A DNA stretch of 64,000 nt from Bemisia tabaci (taxonomy: Eukaryota; Arthropoda; Insecta; Hemiptera; Aleyrodidae), in contig NC_092795.1 in assembly GCF_918797505.1 (NCBI RefSeq), positions 4,745,434 through 4,809,433 on the forward strand. The letters are read 5' to 3'. Below, piece by piece: positions 35,378 to 46,430 of this stretch; position 1 is the first letter of the stretch, and every line of letters starts with the position of its first letter. The translations under genes and the position numbers were made by a program. The notes beneath the pieces were generated by a model. The model saw nothing but the letters and a program-made list of their open reading frames with translations, was not told where the DNA came from and made no database searches.

Positions 35378-35726
35378 CAATACTTAGTCCCAAATAGAGT
35401 CCCTTTATACTGTGAGTCAAGACAGCACCCCCTCATGGAGTCACAAACGGGAATAAAGATAACACAAATTGGCAGTTTTTCGTAATCTTTGATCGGCTCA
35501 TTCTCAAATTCCTTTCTCCGTTCCTCCTCTCATTCCGTTTGTTCCTTGTCGAACCCGTTATTCCCCGGTCCATTCCACATTATAATCTTTGCAATCGGTG
35601 AAAATGTAATCTTTATTCCCGTTTGTGACACCTGTGGAGGCCTGAAATTGCGGGAACCAATCAGAAATGGATTCCATGTGTCTTGACTCTCAGTATAAAG
35701 GGACTCTAGTCCCAAATTGGTGATCA
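35378..35726. mobile_element. family P inverted-repeat element
   Basis: The left arm (TTAGTCCCAAATAGAGTCCC, ATACTGTGAGTCAAGACA, CACAAACGGGAATAAAGAT) is answered in inverse order at the right (ATCTTTATTCCCGTTTGTG, TGTCTTGACTCTCAGTAT, GGGACTCTAGTCCCAAAT). The middle is unrelated. Confidence 0.75.
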
Positions 35727-36340
35727 CAGGATCAGAGCCAAGGTGACGTCATGACCGTGCATTGCGCAGAGTATTCTCACTGAGGAAAGTTATTGCGAGA
35801 TTTTTCCGCTTATTGTGAAGTAGAGCACAAAGTAATCTAAACGTGCGGTTATTTTTTTGCGGCCGGTTTTTATTTGTAATGCATTGAGAAAAGCTTTGGG
35901 TTGAAAAATTGCAACCTCAAGCTCACGCCAAAACGAGGCGCAAGCTGTCAAAATCGAACGTGGATCGCATCGATGACAGCCCAGTTCGCTAACCATGCTC
36001 AAGTTACAACCTCGTGGGTGATACCGAGAGAAACATGAGTGTATCAAAATGCTTAGATTTGCACCTTATCCAGTGATCCACTGCACTCAGATATGAAAAT
36101 TGAGCCACAATTTTATATCTAAAAGGTATGACCAAATAAATTATTCCCTGCCACCGAACATATCCACTGCGTCGTATGCGGTGTGAGATTTAAACACTCT
36201 GAGTTGGGTTCCATTCGTGCGATACAACTATTTCAACTCCTGTGTGTTGCACAGTATCAAGCGCATTTGAAGGCGTTTTTAATTGTCAATGCCAACGCTG
36301 CGCGATTGGATTCATGTAGACTCTGAATTTTAATGTGAAA
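35727..36340. other. intronic stretch
   Basis: Contains a TGACGTCA at 35744-35751 and a family-N-like core near 36215 (gcgatacaactatttcaact). No exon. Confidence 0.4.
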
Positions 36341-36576
36341 GCACGGAAAAAAATTAAATGCTGATTTAGCATTTAAATTGTTAAAAAGAAAAGCCCATCA
36401 AGTTTCAAATGCTGATTTTACAATACAAAAATGCTAACACAACATTTGAATTTGTTTGTTTTACAGTGGGCTTGGTTAAGTGTGCATTTCTTCAAATGTA
36501 AAATCAGCATTTAAAACTTGTCGGACATGTTTTCAACCATATAAATGCCAAATCAACATTTAATTTTTTTCCGTGC
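36341..36576. mobile_element. family E MITE with perfect 20-bp ends
   Basis: GCACGGAAAAAAATTAAATG opens and its exact inverse closes. Inner blocks with ATGCTGATTT and AAATCAGCAT repeat in both orientations. No target duplication could be settled. Confidence 0.8.
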
Positions 36577-36949
36577 ATATTAGCTCAGCAGGGCGCTTTC
36601 TTTATCCCCCGCTGTATCGGAATAATCTACGGCATCGATCGAATTAACCAAAAATAAGGTTCGAGCTAACCAAATTTTCCTAGTTGGTTCAACCGAAAAA
36701 AAGTACCTGAAAGTAATCCAAAGTAGCCAACAACGCGGAGATTTAAACTACGCACTGGTTTTTTTTTAGTAAAGTAGAAGCACAGTGAAAGCTCACCTAG
36801 TCGAACTACGGTTAAGACGAAATGCCGATAAAGTCGAATTTTTTTCGGTCTCTAGACAAGTCCATAAGTTTAGTGGAAAATCTATTAAAACGAATCCTCG
36901 CTTAAGTCGAATTTTTTCCGGCCCCTACACAATTCAAGCCAGCGATCTT
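36577..36949. other. intronic stretch
   Basis: Unique-looking AT-rich DNA. Nothing recognised. Confidence 0.35.
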
Positions 36950-36958
36950 GCACTGCAC

Positions 36959-37141
36959 CATAGAGAAAAAAAAGGAGGTGTTTGCATTTCGGGCATCTTG
37001 GAATTTTTGATGATTTGATGACGTAGGTCGGCACAGTGACGTTAAGCGTGAAGGGGACGTCGCTGTACCGACCTACGTCATCAAATCATCAAAAAATTCC
37101 AAGATGCCCGAAATGCAAACACCTCCTTTTTTTCCTCTATG
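36959..37141. mobile_element. Mutator-like MITE, long TIRs, 9-bp TSD
   Basis: The element starts CATAGAGAAAAAAAAGGAGG and ends with the inverse. The inverted arms run about 74 bases each (36959-37031 and 37068-37141) with almost no mismatch, around a 36-base spacer. GCACTGCAC lies directly outside both ends (36950-36958 and 37142-37150). Long terminal repeats plus a 9-bp duplication are the signature of Mutator-like elements. No transposase is present, so it is non-autonomous. Confidence 0.88.
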
Positions 37142-37150
37142 GCACTGCAC

Positions 37151-38459
37151 TTCTTTCGCAGGAAGATTCAATTGTGGAAAGTTCCCGAGAGCACATACCT
37201 CCTCCCTCGGATACGAACAACGACGCAGCGAATCAAAAATGATCAAGTCGTAACAACTCCCTCTAATAAGGGATTATCCCCCAAACGAGACAATAACGAA
37301 TCAGGCGCGCCTTACTGAGAACGCCGACAGACGGAACACACCACACGTATCAGCGCCCGCGGAGGGGGCGGATACCACCCGCGAAGCGCAGATAGCTCCC
37401 GTGTCCCGCCAAACAACAGCAAGTCCATCCTGGAGTGAGCCTCGCAGCGCGTTACGGCAAGTCCTAACCGCGACTCCACCCCGAGCTTACTTACTGCGCT
37501 TTTCCGGAGAATGCACGGCGCGACTTCACACGCTACCTCACCCTTCTCGATCGTTTAATTAATCTGTCCTCAGACGACGCGTTGGGGGGGGAGGGGGGGC
37601 TGGAGGCGTGAGTCCCCCTCCTGAGGGGGGGGGTGAAGGGGGGTGGCTGAAAATTGACAAAGCTCACGCTGCCTTCTTTGACTCGCTAATTAGCTTGTAA
37701 TCAGCCTGGGGTTCCGGCGAGATACCATGCGTGCCTCGTCGGCACTGTCGGCATCTTGCCTAGCCTGCCGGGCGCGGGATGATATGAGCCGAGGAGGAGC
37801 GTTGATTTGCGGCGCACGATGTGTGTGTGCACCTAACGCGATCGGCGATTAACGAGCCAGTTGATGGCATCCTTCTCGGAAGAGGACTAATCGCTGGAAA
37901 TGAAATTGGATGGAGCGAATCAAACAGGAGGTATCTTTGTTTGACGGAGTTGACTTTCCTCTTACCCAGATTCTTGGTTTCCAATTTTATATTCGGTGAT
38001 TTTGGGTGACGAGGTCGTTTTGAAATTTCAGCCATCTTTGAGTAAAGAAAAAAATAAGTCGTCAATACAGGCATGTAAGGACGGACGTCGTACGAGCCTT
38101 CCGACGTTGCTCCAATTCCCTTAATAAAAAATGAAGTAACTGAGAAAATTGTATGTTTCGTTCTTCAATTTTTTCAGATGATTTTGTTCGCAGTATAATC
38201 TAACATATCTGAAAATTTCAAGGACAAATATACGCACCTTTCCGCAAAAACTTGTGGCACTTAGGCACAGACTTTCACTCTTTTTAACAGTGTGGGGCAG
38301 TCCTGATTTTATGCCAGCCAGTTTTAGTAGACACCCTGCCAATATGCAACGTCGCAAGTCGGGATACGGAGTTTTTCCAGTCCCACCGTCGACGTATCGT
38401 ACGTCGTCGCGAGTAACAGTCCCGCCCCCGCACGATAGCAGTCGGGAACCCCTCGCACC
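37151..38459. other. CpG- and G-rich intronic stretch
   Basis: Positions 37300-37560 are CpG-rich and unique; 37586-37645 has long G runs. Long open frames around 37760-38074 and 38121-38717 overlap on both strands and contain homopolymer runs, so I do not call genes. Confidence 0.4.
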
Positions 38460-38479
38460 GGGGGGGGGGGGGGGGGGGG
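38460..38479. repeat. 20-base G run
   Basis: Homopolymer within a CpG-rich stretch. The length is likely polymorphic. Confidence 0.8.
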
Positions 38480-39299
38480 CACATTCTAATATCCATCGAG
38501 CGTCGTTCGCGTTTCCCGATCCATCGGCCGTTCTCGAGCGGCCTCCCCCTCCAACCTCCCCCCCCCCCACCGTCGTCGGGCGGGTGCAAGGAGGACAACT
38601 CCCGGAGTGAATAAAACACGGGTTTCTTGAGGGCAAGTTTAGCGTGAATAATTGAATCCGGCGGACTTGTCCTCCTCCGCTCGGCGGAAGTTGGGATAAA
38701 AATCGCTGCTTTCGCAAACACTTTTAAACTCGCATCAAAACGAGCGCCCGAGCAGACGGTGCCCCCGCTCCGAGCTTTGACCTCGCGCAACCCCCATCCC
38801 CCCCCCCGCCGTCCCCCTCACGGTGCTCTGCATCCCCGCTCATCTGTCGAATTCGAATGAGTTCGGGACCCGGAGAGCTCGGCTTAATCACTGTCGAGCT
38901 CTGCGCTGCTTTGAAAAAACCCCGTATGTGTATCCAAATGCTGCCAAAGCCCTCCTGTTAATATATTTATTTTTTGCCAAATTTGTAAAAATTTTCCCTT
39001 AAAATTCTCAGACATTTGGACCTATTTTAGGCATTTTTCTGTAAAACGGCGTGTGAGACCTGCAATGATGCTAAGATTACAAATTTTTGTAGCGTTTGCA
39101 GCAGACGAAATTCATTCACAGCTTACTTGCTACCTCACTATAGTAAGGAAAACCTCGGATAATTCATCAGGGAAAAATGTATAGCAAAACTGTCGGATAA
39201 GTTTCTTATAACTGCAGAATTATATTACACAATCTTAGCAACATCGGAAGTCTTATACGCTCTTCTACCGAAAAATGTCTCATTGATGCTGAAAGCTCC
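38480..39299. other. intronic stretch
   Basis: GC-rich to about 38900, with C runs near 38560 and 38805, then AT-rich with family-M-like remnants (38905-39060). No exon. Confidence 0.4.
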
Positions 39300-39645
39300 C
39301 AGAGGTGGGTGGGAAAGAAGGAAGGTAACCGTTAGCTCGGGGCTGTGGCGTTTGAATGGGAATTACAAAGCGCCAGTGACGTCAGCGGCGACGACCGGGC
39401 TTGGCAACGACAACGGTCCACTTTAACTCATGAGTCCTGTCCACAACGTTCTTGTCACATGCTCAAGGCTCATGAGTTAGCATATCTTGGCGCTTAGTCC
39501 CTTTTGATTTAGTGTTAGATCCCATTCTTCCATTTGCCCAAATGGAATCACGCACACTTTTACATTGTTTCTCATGCAGATTACACGAGCATACCTCATC
39601 TTTCCCACACGTCTCCAGTTCCGTCTAGCAGAAGTACGCCCATTT
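39300..39645. mobile_element. CRE-bearing MITE, second single copy
   Basis: The interior GAATGGGAATTACAAAGCGC, CCAGTGACGTCAGC (TGACGTCA at 39377-39384), GCTCATGAGTTAGCATAT and the right end ttccgtctagcagaagtacg follow the order of the 25.3-kb copy. The left terminus is decayed. Confidence 0.75.
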
Positions 39646-39719
39646 GAGATTTAATTGCGAACAAAATAATTCAAAAAATGAAGAGAAAATAATTCAGAAT
39701 TTTCCAAGCGAATTATTTT

Positions 39720-40052
39720 TTTATCGAAGAAAAGATTGCAACGTCTGAAGGTTCATACGGTGTTTTTCCCTAACACGGCGGCGATGTCGATCTACTGCAC
39801 AGTCGTGCTAGGGTAAAACAACACGCCGTATGAGCCTCCAGGCTTTTCCAAATTTCCTTCGATAAAATTCGAAATTTCAGGGAAACTGGAGTACACGTTT
39901 CTCCCAATTTTTCACAGAATTTGATTTAGTCTTAAGTAACTGAAGTTTCAAAAAAAAAAAATACTAAGGGATTGTCTCAAAAATTAATGTTTTACGGAGA
40001 GAAATCTAGCAACGTTCAGATGGTCATACGGTGTTTATTCTTAGCACGGCAG
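39720..40052. mobile_element. family M copy with an adjoining extra right end
   Basis: A solo right end (gcaacgtctgaaggttcata, cggtgtttttccctaacacg) at 39735-39780 precedes a fuller element from about 39800, with gtgctagggtaaaacaacac and, inverted, catacggtgtttattcttag plus cacggcag. Confidence 0.65.
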
Positions 40053-41133
40053 TATGCTCTCCAGGCTGCCGTTTTCGGATCGCGATGCAGGCGGAACAAA
40101 AGGATGATTGGTTCGACACTGATTTTAACTTATGGTGTCAACCAAAGAGTGAGGTTACATTTTCCATCTTTACGAGGGAAAAGAACGAGATAAAATGAGA
40201 CCAGTTTTCCAAAGAAAAATTGAAGTATGACTAAAAGTCTACAAAGTTGCATTCGGAGACATATGGTTTCGAACTTAGACCCCCGATATACCTCCCTTGA
40301 ACTTAAGAAGATTATTGACGAATGGGGAATATGGGTGTTATTCTGAAGGGCCTAAACACCTTGCTAGCTGGAACGGCCTCTTCTTTAAATGATTTCTGTA
40401 ATGATAATTAAGATGTAAACTTTGGGGAGTTTATTGACAAGTATGTTAAACCACAACAATAAATAAATTAATATGTAATGAGATACTCAAGGAAATCGCC
40501 TTAAAAATGCGCCGAAACCCCGAGTGTCTCAAGGAGTCATTTGACTAATGGAGGCTCCGTTACGGTCATTGAGAGGAGATTTTCGAAAATCCTTCATGAC
40601 TTGGGGCTATTTGTAGAACCCCAACACCCCCCTCCCCCACACCACCACCACCAGCGCGAAGAGGAGGCATCTCAAATACTTTAATCCGAGCAATCAGAGG
40701 CGGGCCATTAAATTCGGCCGTAGCGCCGGTCGCGCCTGGCCCGGCCTCTCAACTTCAAAGTTTAGCCAAACAAAGGTGTGCTTTTTTTCGGGAGGCGGCG
40801 TTTAATTCGGGCGGAATTTCAGCGAATTTGAGCGGGGCGACGAGCCGGGAACGGCAACGGAGCTTAATGCGTGCGCTTACCCCATCATTAGCAACTCTCA
40901 CCGGAATAATTTAATTTCGCCTCTGTCCCTCTCCGAATAAATTGTCCTTTCAAGTCATAAGCCTCTTTTTTCACGAAGCCTCGTTTATTCTCTAATTTTC
41001 TCGTCCGCCCGCACAGGTTTTTTTCCTCTTGTTCGTTTCGCTTCGTTTCCAAATGAGAGTCCGCGTCATAACGGTGTTCTCTTCGCTAGGGTGTCCCTGT
41101 CCTCATGGCCCCTACGCGGTCCAACCCAAACTT
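40053..41133. other. intronic stretch, part CpG-rich
   Basis: Positions 40660-41060 look unique and GC-richer (cgtagcgccggtcgcgcctg and similar). They could be conserved non-coding DNA. No exon. Confidence 0.35.
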
Positions 41134-41383
41134 GGACCGAGTTTAACAGAAAGGAACCAAGCCACATCAGCTATTGGCTTTAACGGGGCAATTTAATTTT
41201 TTACGAGAGATCGGTTGTGCGGATTCCTTTGAAATTTTTAAGGAATTTGCTTCAAACTACGGAAAATTTTCACTGAAATTTGCACACAAATCCGCACAAC
41301 CGTTTTCATGAAAAAAATTAACTTGTCCGATTAAATTTGGCAGTAGCTGATGTGGCTTGGTTCCTTTCTGTTTAACGCGGTCC
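41134..41383. mobile_element. family K MITE, copy 2
   Basis: GGACCGAGTTTAACAGAAAG to the inverted TTTCTGTTTAACGCGGTCC, 250 bp. GAACCAAGCCACATCAGCTA and its inverse are conserved. Confidence 0.85.
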
Positions 41384-41411
41384 ATTTAATATAGCTGTTT
41401 CGCGGCAATAA

Positions 41412-41534
41412 GTCGTCGCCTGTATGACGTAAGGGCGTATTGCAATTTCCTAGTGAGCCCTGTCTTACATATAAATTCATGATTTCTGGGGCTCATTCGG
41501 ACATAGAGATACGCCCTTACGTCAGAGGAGCGAC
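41412..41534. mobile_element. small MITE with GACGTAAGGGCGTAT ends
   Basis: GTCGCC.GTATGACGTAAGGGCGTAT at the left and the inverted ATACGCCCTTACGTCAGAGG with GCGAC at the right, about 120 bp, 29 bp from family K copy 2. Confidence 0.7.
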
Positions 41535-42060
41535 CGCAAATTACCTGCTTCATGATTCGAAGTGAGGCTCTAGGAAAGGTATGAATTGAAACATATTTCC
41601 CCTTTACATTTTTAAAGAAAAAACTAATGGAACAATAGAAGTCTGAAAATAAACTCATAAACAAGGTATGTATGTTTGAGACTGACATGCTTAAGAAAAA
41701 ATCAACGTAATCGGTCCAAACCGATAATACAAAATCGACTTAAATTCGTACTAGGGCCGGAAAATTGAATTTTATTTTATGTTTTATTTTGCTGCTTTAG
41801 TCCCATTTTAAGTTGACATTGTTTTAAAACTGATTTTGGTTGGACGGCTAACAAGCTAATGATGTCACTCGTATAATCTAACTTCATGCGATTTTTTGCT
41901 CATCGAAGGTCCAAAGCGCAATTTGATCTGCGTTAAAAACACGTGTTAATATATACTTAAGTCTCGTCTATATCTGAAATCTCCGTCGTGAGAAACGTTT
42001 TTAACACATGATTTTGATGAAAAACGTTTCTCCAAATCCGAGCGACACCTTACTGGCAGA
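41535..42060. other. intronic stretch
   Basis: AT-rich; no exon recognised. Confidence 0.35.
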
Positions 42061-42200
42061 ATGGAACGGAGTATTGCGAGTTCACGCCTCGCGCCTTCAA
42101 TCTCGCAGATGCCACACGGACATCCATCAAGCACGAATAGTTGTATCTCTGCGCCGTCATCGACGCACGTCCTTCTCCTTGCTCTATTTCCCTATTGTAA
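42061..42200 (+). repeat. family N partial copy
   Basis: acggacatccatcaagcacg followed by aatagttgtatctctgcgcc matches the family N core at 7.03 kb. Confidence 0.55.
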
Positions 42201-42364
42201 TTATTTTCATGAATTTTCTTGTACTTAATCGATGTTCCATTATCCTAACAATTCCAGAGACCGAAAGATTGTCATTAATAATTTTATGCAGAACGAAAAA
42301 TTTCTTAATATAATTTTCATCTCTCAAACTAAAATTTGACAAAACGTTATTTGACCATTAGAAC

Positions 42365-42528
42365 CAGTGGCGTGGTCAGTTTTGCGCTATATCGATTGAT
42401 CTGCCATTTGAACTGATGGAAAAGGATCGATAAACAGGGTTTTCACAACGAACACCTCAATAATCGATCTTTTACCATTGCTTCAAATGGGGAAATATCG
42501 ATAATCGATCATTCACACCTCGCCAGTG
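42365..42528. mobile_element. family I palindromic MITE, copy 3
   Basis: CAGTGGCGTGG to CACACCTCGCCAGTG, with ATCGATTGATCTGCCATTTG and the inverted half ending CAAATGGGGAAATATCGATA. The end is slightly decayed. Confidence 0.75.
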
Positions 42529-42599
42529 ATCAAAAACTCACTTTTAAGATATTATGGACTACGGTCATTTTTCCCGTGCGGACGATCACAAATGTATTA

Positions 42600-42764
42600 G
42601 TAGCGTGGCGTGCTTTGCGATGTATCGATTGATCTGCCCTAAAAATCTATAGAAAAGGATCGATTGACAAGGCGTTCGCGACGAACACTTCATGAATAAT
42701 CGATTCTTTACCATAGCTTCAAATGGGGGAAATATCGATAATCGCCCATTCACGCCTCGCCAGT
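42600..42764. mobile_element. family I palindromic MITE, copy 4
   Basis: TAGCGTGGCGTGCTTTGCGA to CACGCCTCGCCAGTG. It lies only about 70 bp from copy 3 in the same arrangement and shares its CTGCC variant, so the two may have arisen by local duplication. Confidence 0.75.
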
Positions 42765-43059
42765 GAAGTGTATATTCTCTTGAACTCAATTCATAAGCAC
42801 ACCCACACTGCTACCATGTTCAGGAAGAACGTCGTATAAACATGGACGTTGCCAACTTTCCTTTTAGAAAACACTAATTTTCTGGGAAACCTGCAAGTAT
42901 TTTTCTCTCGGCCTGTCAGAAAATTTAATCCGCAATTTAATCTACAGTATCTGAAAATAGTCTGTCCAAAGAAGGGCTGTTTTACGTCCCCTTTTATGGG
43001 AACTCGGGGCTTTTGTTAAAATATGGCGGAAACGATACCTTGTGATGAGGTAATCCACC

Positions 43060-43536
43060 AGTGAAAGCTCGTTTTGGTAACACAGTGTTACAAAGTTGAC
43101 ATTTTTACTATCGAATAATGCCAATATTTCGAAGTTCCTCGGTTGAAAAATAACTCAGATCGATCTCTATCAGTATCATCAGTTGCTATTTTTGTACCTC
43201 AAAAATTTAACGGTCGAAGGTGCTTTTTTAACCAAAGAGCTTCAAAATATTACCATTTTTCGATGGTACAATGTGTGTTGTTTTTACCATTGCTCGTTTC
43301 GGTAAAACAACGTTGACATTATTACCATATGAAGTGATAATATTTTGAAGTTCCTCGGTTTAAAAAGCAACTGAAATTGGTATCTATCAGTATATCATCA
43401 GTTGCCATGATTGTGCCTCCAACAATAAAAAGGTTGAAGTTGCTTTTTTAACCATCGAACTTTCAAATATTAGCATTTTCGAATGGTATGAAATGTCCAG
43501 TTTTTAACGCTGTGTTGCCAAAACAAGCTTTGAACT
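43060..43536. mobile_element. composite element: outer inverted ends, two internal direct repeats
   Basis: GTGAAAGCTCGTTTTGGTAA and, inverted, TTGCCAAAACAAGCTTTGAA form the ends. Inside, GAAGTTCCTCGGTT, CTATCAGTATC/CTATCAGTATATC, TCAGTTGC and TTGCTTTTTTAACCA recur with a period of about 218 bp. It ends roughly 250 bp before the beat exon at 43792. Confidence 0.7.
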
Positions 43537-43791
43537 AAGTAGAAAACAAAGGTGGTGATTTTGCCATGTACGATCAATTTTGTATTTATTCGTATTGTAT
43601 ATATCAATTTTGTATAGTCGATATTCCCAACTTTCATCAAAAATAAATATTCCATCGGGGAAAATTGACAACGCCCAATGTTCACACGTCGTTCTTCCTC
43701 AGAACGTTAGAGTGGACGAGCGTAGCGGAGATCTAGATGGCGCTTTGGACACTCAGACACTAACCACTCGGTGCATTATTTCCTGTTGCAG

Positions 43792-43927
43792 ACCGGAAAT
43801 TCAAGTGCCAGCCAAGTGCTGCTGACGGATCTGGATTTGAGCTCGACCGGCCGCTACAGATGCGAAGTTTCCGGCGAGGCGCCCGCCTTTGAGACCGTCA
43901 CCGACCACGGCGATATGATAACAGTCG
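43792..43927 (+). CDS. beat: beat-family gene, exon encoding the second half of Ig domain 1
   Basis: Seen: the acceptor is a good pyrimidine tract ending in TTGCAG at 43791, and the donor is GTGAGT at 43928. The exon is 136 bp, 45 codons plus one base, so it enters in phase 0 and leaves in phase 1. The peptide starts TGNSSASQVLLTDLDLSSTG, continues RYRCEVSGEAPAFETVTDHG and ends DMITV. It holds a second glycosylation sequon (NSS) and the F-strand Ig signature D-L-S-S-T-G-R-Y-R-C, whose cysteine pairs with the one in the exon at 30397. Known: the block Y-R-C-E-V-S-(G)-E-A-P-x-F-x-T-V is diagnostic of beat proteins. Joined to the upstream exon, the frame is continuous at HVD/TGN. Codons are GC-rich compared with the surrounding AT-rich DNA. 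The next exon, expected to open Ig domain 2, was not found before the window end. Confidence 0.9.
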
Positions 43928-44849
43928 GTGAGTCATCCCCACGTCCTCCATGTATAGATATAAGTTTTGTCCGCTGTGGGGCGGCCGTCGTCAATGCATG
44001 CCAACGCCGACCTCCACGCTATGTTTCCGATATGTTTCAAAAGCTTTTCCATGACTCGGAATATGGGGAAAGGGGGCGACTATATGAAATGCCAGAATCC
44101 TTGCTCTTTTATTACGTTATTTTGACGTAAAAATCAAACTGTGGGACAGAGAGCGGGGTAGAGAGAGATAGAAAGAAAAAGCTGATAAATCACTTTAAAG
44201 ACGCAGCATCACTACTTACCAAATATTTGCAATTTTGGGATGAGTCTCGACACTTTTTTTGTGCTTTTGGGCAATGTATTTCTCACTCTTAGACTCTTAC
44301 GCTTTTGGGCATCGTCCATCGCCGCACCTTCGTGAGAAATAACCTGAAATTCTTGCTTGAAAATAAAAAGGAATTTTCCCCAATTTTAGAATACATTCCA
44401 CCTTTGATTATCCCTTCCCCTCCATTAACAGAAAAGTTCTAGGTACACCACCGTGAGAGATGGTCACCTTAGTGTAACGCGGAGAAACTTTCCGTCGTCA
44501 CAGTTTCTTGTATTTATTAGTTTAAAGATCGTGACACATTTTTACAACTTGAGCCACGAGGACAAGTTTAATACACCTTTGCCAGCTCACTTTAAAAATT
44601 CGACTATTTCTTCCGGACTTGGAGGACTTCCGCTTGTGATTGATTGACGTCAAAGACAAATCCAAACATGCCGCGAAGAATCGATTAGGGGCCGTCCATA
44701 TATTGCGTCAATACAAAAAAATCCTGTGCAAATGAATTTAATCAAATGGACCTATGAGCGTAAAATTTACTTGGTACAAAGTTCTACATAGTTTATTCAT
44801 TTGTACACTGTTCATTTTATAATCGCTCTTTCATGTATTTTTCATATTT
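43928..44849 (+). other. downstream intron sequence of beat gene
   Basis: Follows the GTGAGT donor. No further Ig exon is seen. At 44687 the motif aggggccgtccatatattgc resembles a common insect MITE end, but no opposite end was found. Confidence 0.4.
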
Positions 44850-45245
44850 AATTAAGTAATTCCATTATAAAGTACTACTAAATCCTTTTTTATAATATGT
44901 TTAACTAATTAACTAATTAAACTAATTTTTAATATTTTTAATTTATTTGCAGAGGCATCTGTGGGGGCCTTGTCCATTTTTTTTACCGTTTCACATTATC
45001 TCACAATATAGGCACTCTAGATCAATAACCGAGTAATCGATTTTGATATTTAATTAAATAATTTCATTTTATTTTACCCTAAATTATTTTTCATAATATT
45101 TTTGACTAATTTAGGTGATTAAACTAATTTTAATATTTTTAACTTATTCGCTAAGGCATCGGTGGGGGCCCTATCCATTTTTGGACCGTTTCACATAGTC
45201 TCACACGAAGGCACGTAGGTGAATAACCGATTAATCGATTTTGAA
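44850..45245 (+). repeat. two-unit tandem duplication, about 200-bp period
   Basis: taattccattataaagtact, taatatttttaattta, aggcatctgtgggggcc and ccgtttcacattatctcaca in the first unit correspond to taatttcattttattttacc, aggcatcggtgggggcc and ccgtttcacatagtctcaca in the second. The units are diverged, so the duplication is old. Confidence 0.7.
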
Positions 45246-45534
45246 AATCGATACGAACTATATTCACTAGTGCGTCTGGCAACCATCGACCCCTAACTCA
45301 CTTACGGGAGCCCGGGAAACTTCCCGACGAGGCAGTGTTGCCGCGGGGGAAAATTCTATCGTATAAACAACGGGTCAGCCGTTGGGTCAATGACGTCACC
45401 AGGGTGGGTGCTTTACGATACTCGAAAACGACCTTTCGACCGTGAATAGCAAACCGGGAGTCTGGGCTCGAAAAACAGGGTCCCCGAGGCGACATGGGCG
45501 CGGCGTCAATCGAGTTAACCTTACCGCGCTGGCG
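45246..45534. other. unique GC-richer stretch
   Basis: Contains tgacgtcac at about 45390. No exon recognised, although the composition is less AT-rich than its surroundings. Confidence 0.35.
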
Positions 45535-45767
45535 CACAGTGGATCGAGTCAATTAGAGAAGTCGGACATGAAATATACGACAAAAACTGCGAATTTTGAT
45601 GTTTAATCCGCTATATCTTAAAGTTCAAGGGGCGCTACTTGAGGAAAATTTCACGAGGAAACCGATGGAAGCACTTTTAAGGTCTCAAAGTTTTGATTTA
45701 ACGATGTTATAAGCTTTTGAAGTTGACAAATTTTGTCCAACCTCTCTTATTGATTCGATCCACTGTG
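45535..45767. mobile_element. family L MITE, copy 2, 233 bp
   Basis: CACAGTGGATCGAGTCAATT to ATTGATTCGATCCACTGTG. Left flank CG, right flank TG. Confidence 0.85.
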
Positions 45768-46393
45768 TGGCGTGTCGCTGGCCCGGGTTCGGGCGTGAGG
45801 GCAAGGTGCAGGAGAGGGGAGGGGGGTGCTTGCAAACTTATGTCATCTGCAGGACAGCAAATTGAATTCATTAAGTAAGTGGGCACGGGCGGCGGCATTA
45901 GTTCTTCCTGCAAATTCTGAAGTCAACACGGTGGAAGACACCGGTCGGTAGGTTGTCAAGTCTGGAGGCATCCAGCTTTTCCGCCCGCACGCCAGCCTAG
46001 CCCGCTCTGGCAAAAACGCCGTTTGGGCCCTCGAAGGATGTTCAGTACTCCCTCGCTATAACGAATCGGCAAGGGACCGGGCGATGTAAGAGAGAGATAG
46101 CGCTAAAACGATCGCCTTAAGACTACCATACTTGGGGAAAATTTATTAAAAATATGCATACGTCAACAAGAAAAATCTGTATTTTCGTAAGAACTTCGGC
46201 AACCTCACATTTTTTTTACGGGGTTCTGTTTTAGCATAGCAGCGCACTGGTGCTAGAGTGGGTGGCGGTATTTTCATCGTACGTAGTCTCTTCTATTTTC
46301 AACCAAACCGCGACTCATTAATTTTCTTTAGTTTAATCGATTTTTTTCCCAAGGACAGGAGCACATATTAGAACTTTTCAAATTTGCGTGGAT

Positions 46394-46430
<37 letters not shown>

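Larger units (their letters stand above)
30606..43791 (+). other. large phase-0 intron of the beat-family gene
   Basis: This 13,186-bp interval runs from the GTAAGT donor to the TTGCAG acceptor. No exon-like unique reading frame was found inside it. It holds a foldback palindrome (31.26-31.95 kb), a 69-bp tandem pair, a Mutator-like MITE, the 39.3-kb CRE-bearing MITE, two palindromic family I elements and several others listed separately. Long first introns are usual for neuronal Ig-superfamily genes in insects. I cannot exclude a small alternative exon. Confidence 0.8.

Noticed and set aside
35006..35485. 159-codon open frame on the plus strand
   Set aside because: It runs into a family P inverted repeat and has no recognisable domain; probably chance.
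38121..38717. 198-codon open frame on the minus strand
   Set aside because: It overlaps equally long open frames on the other strand and another frame, is built on G/C runs, and shows no domain or splice borders.
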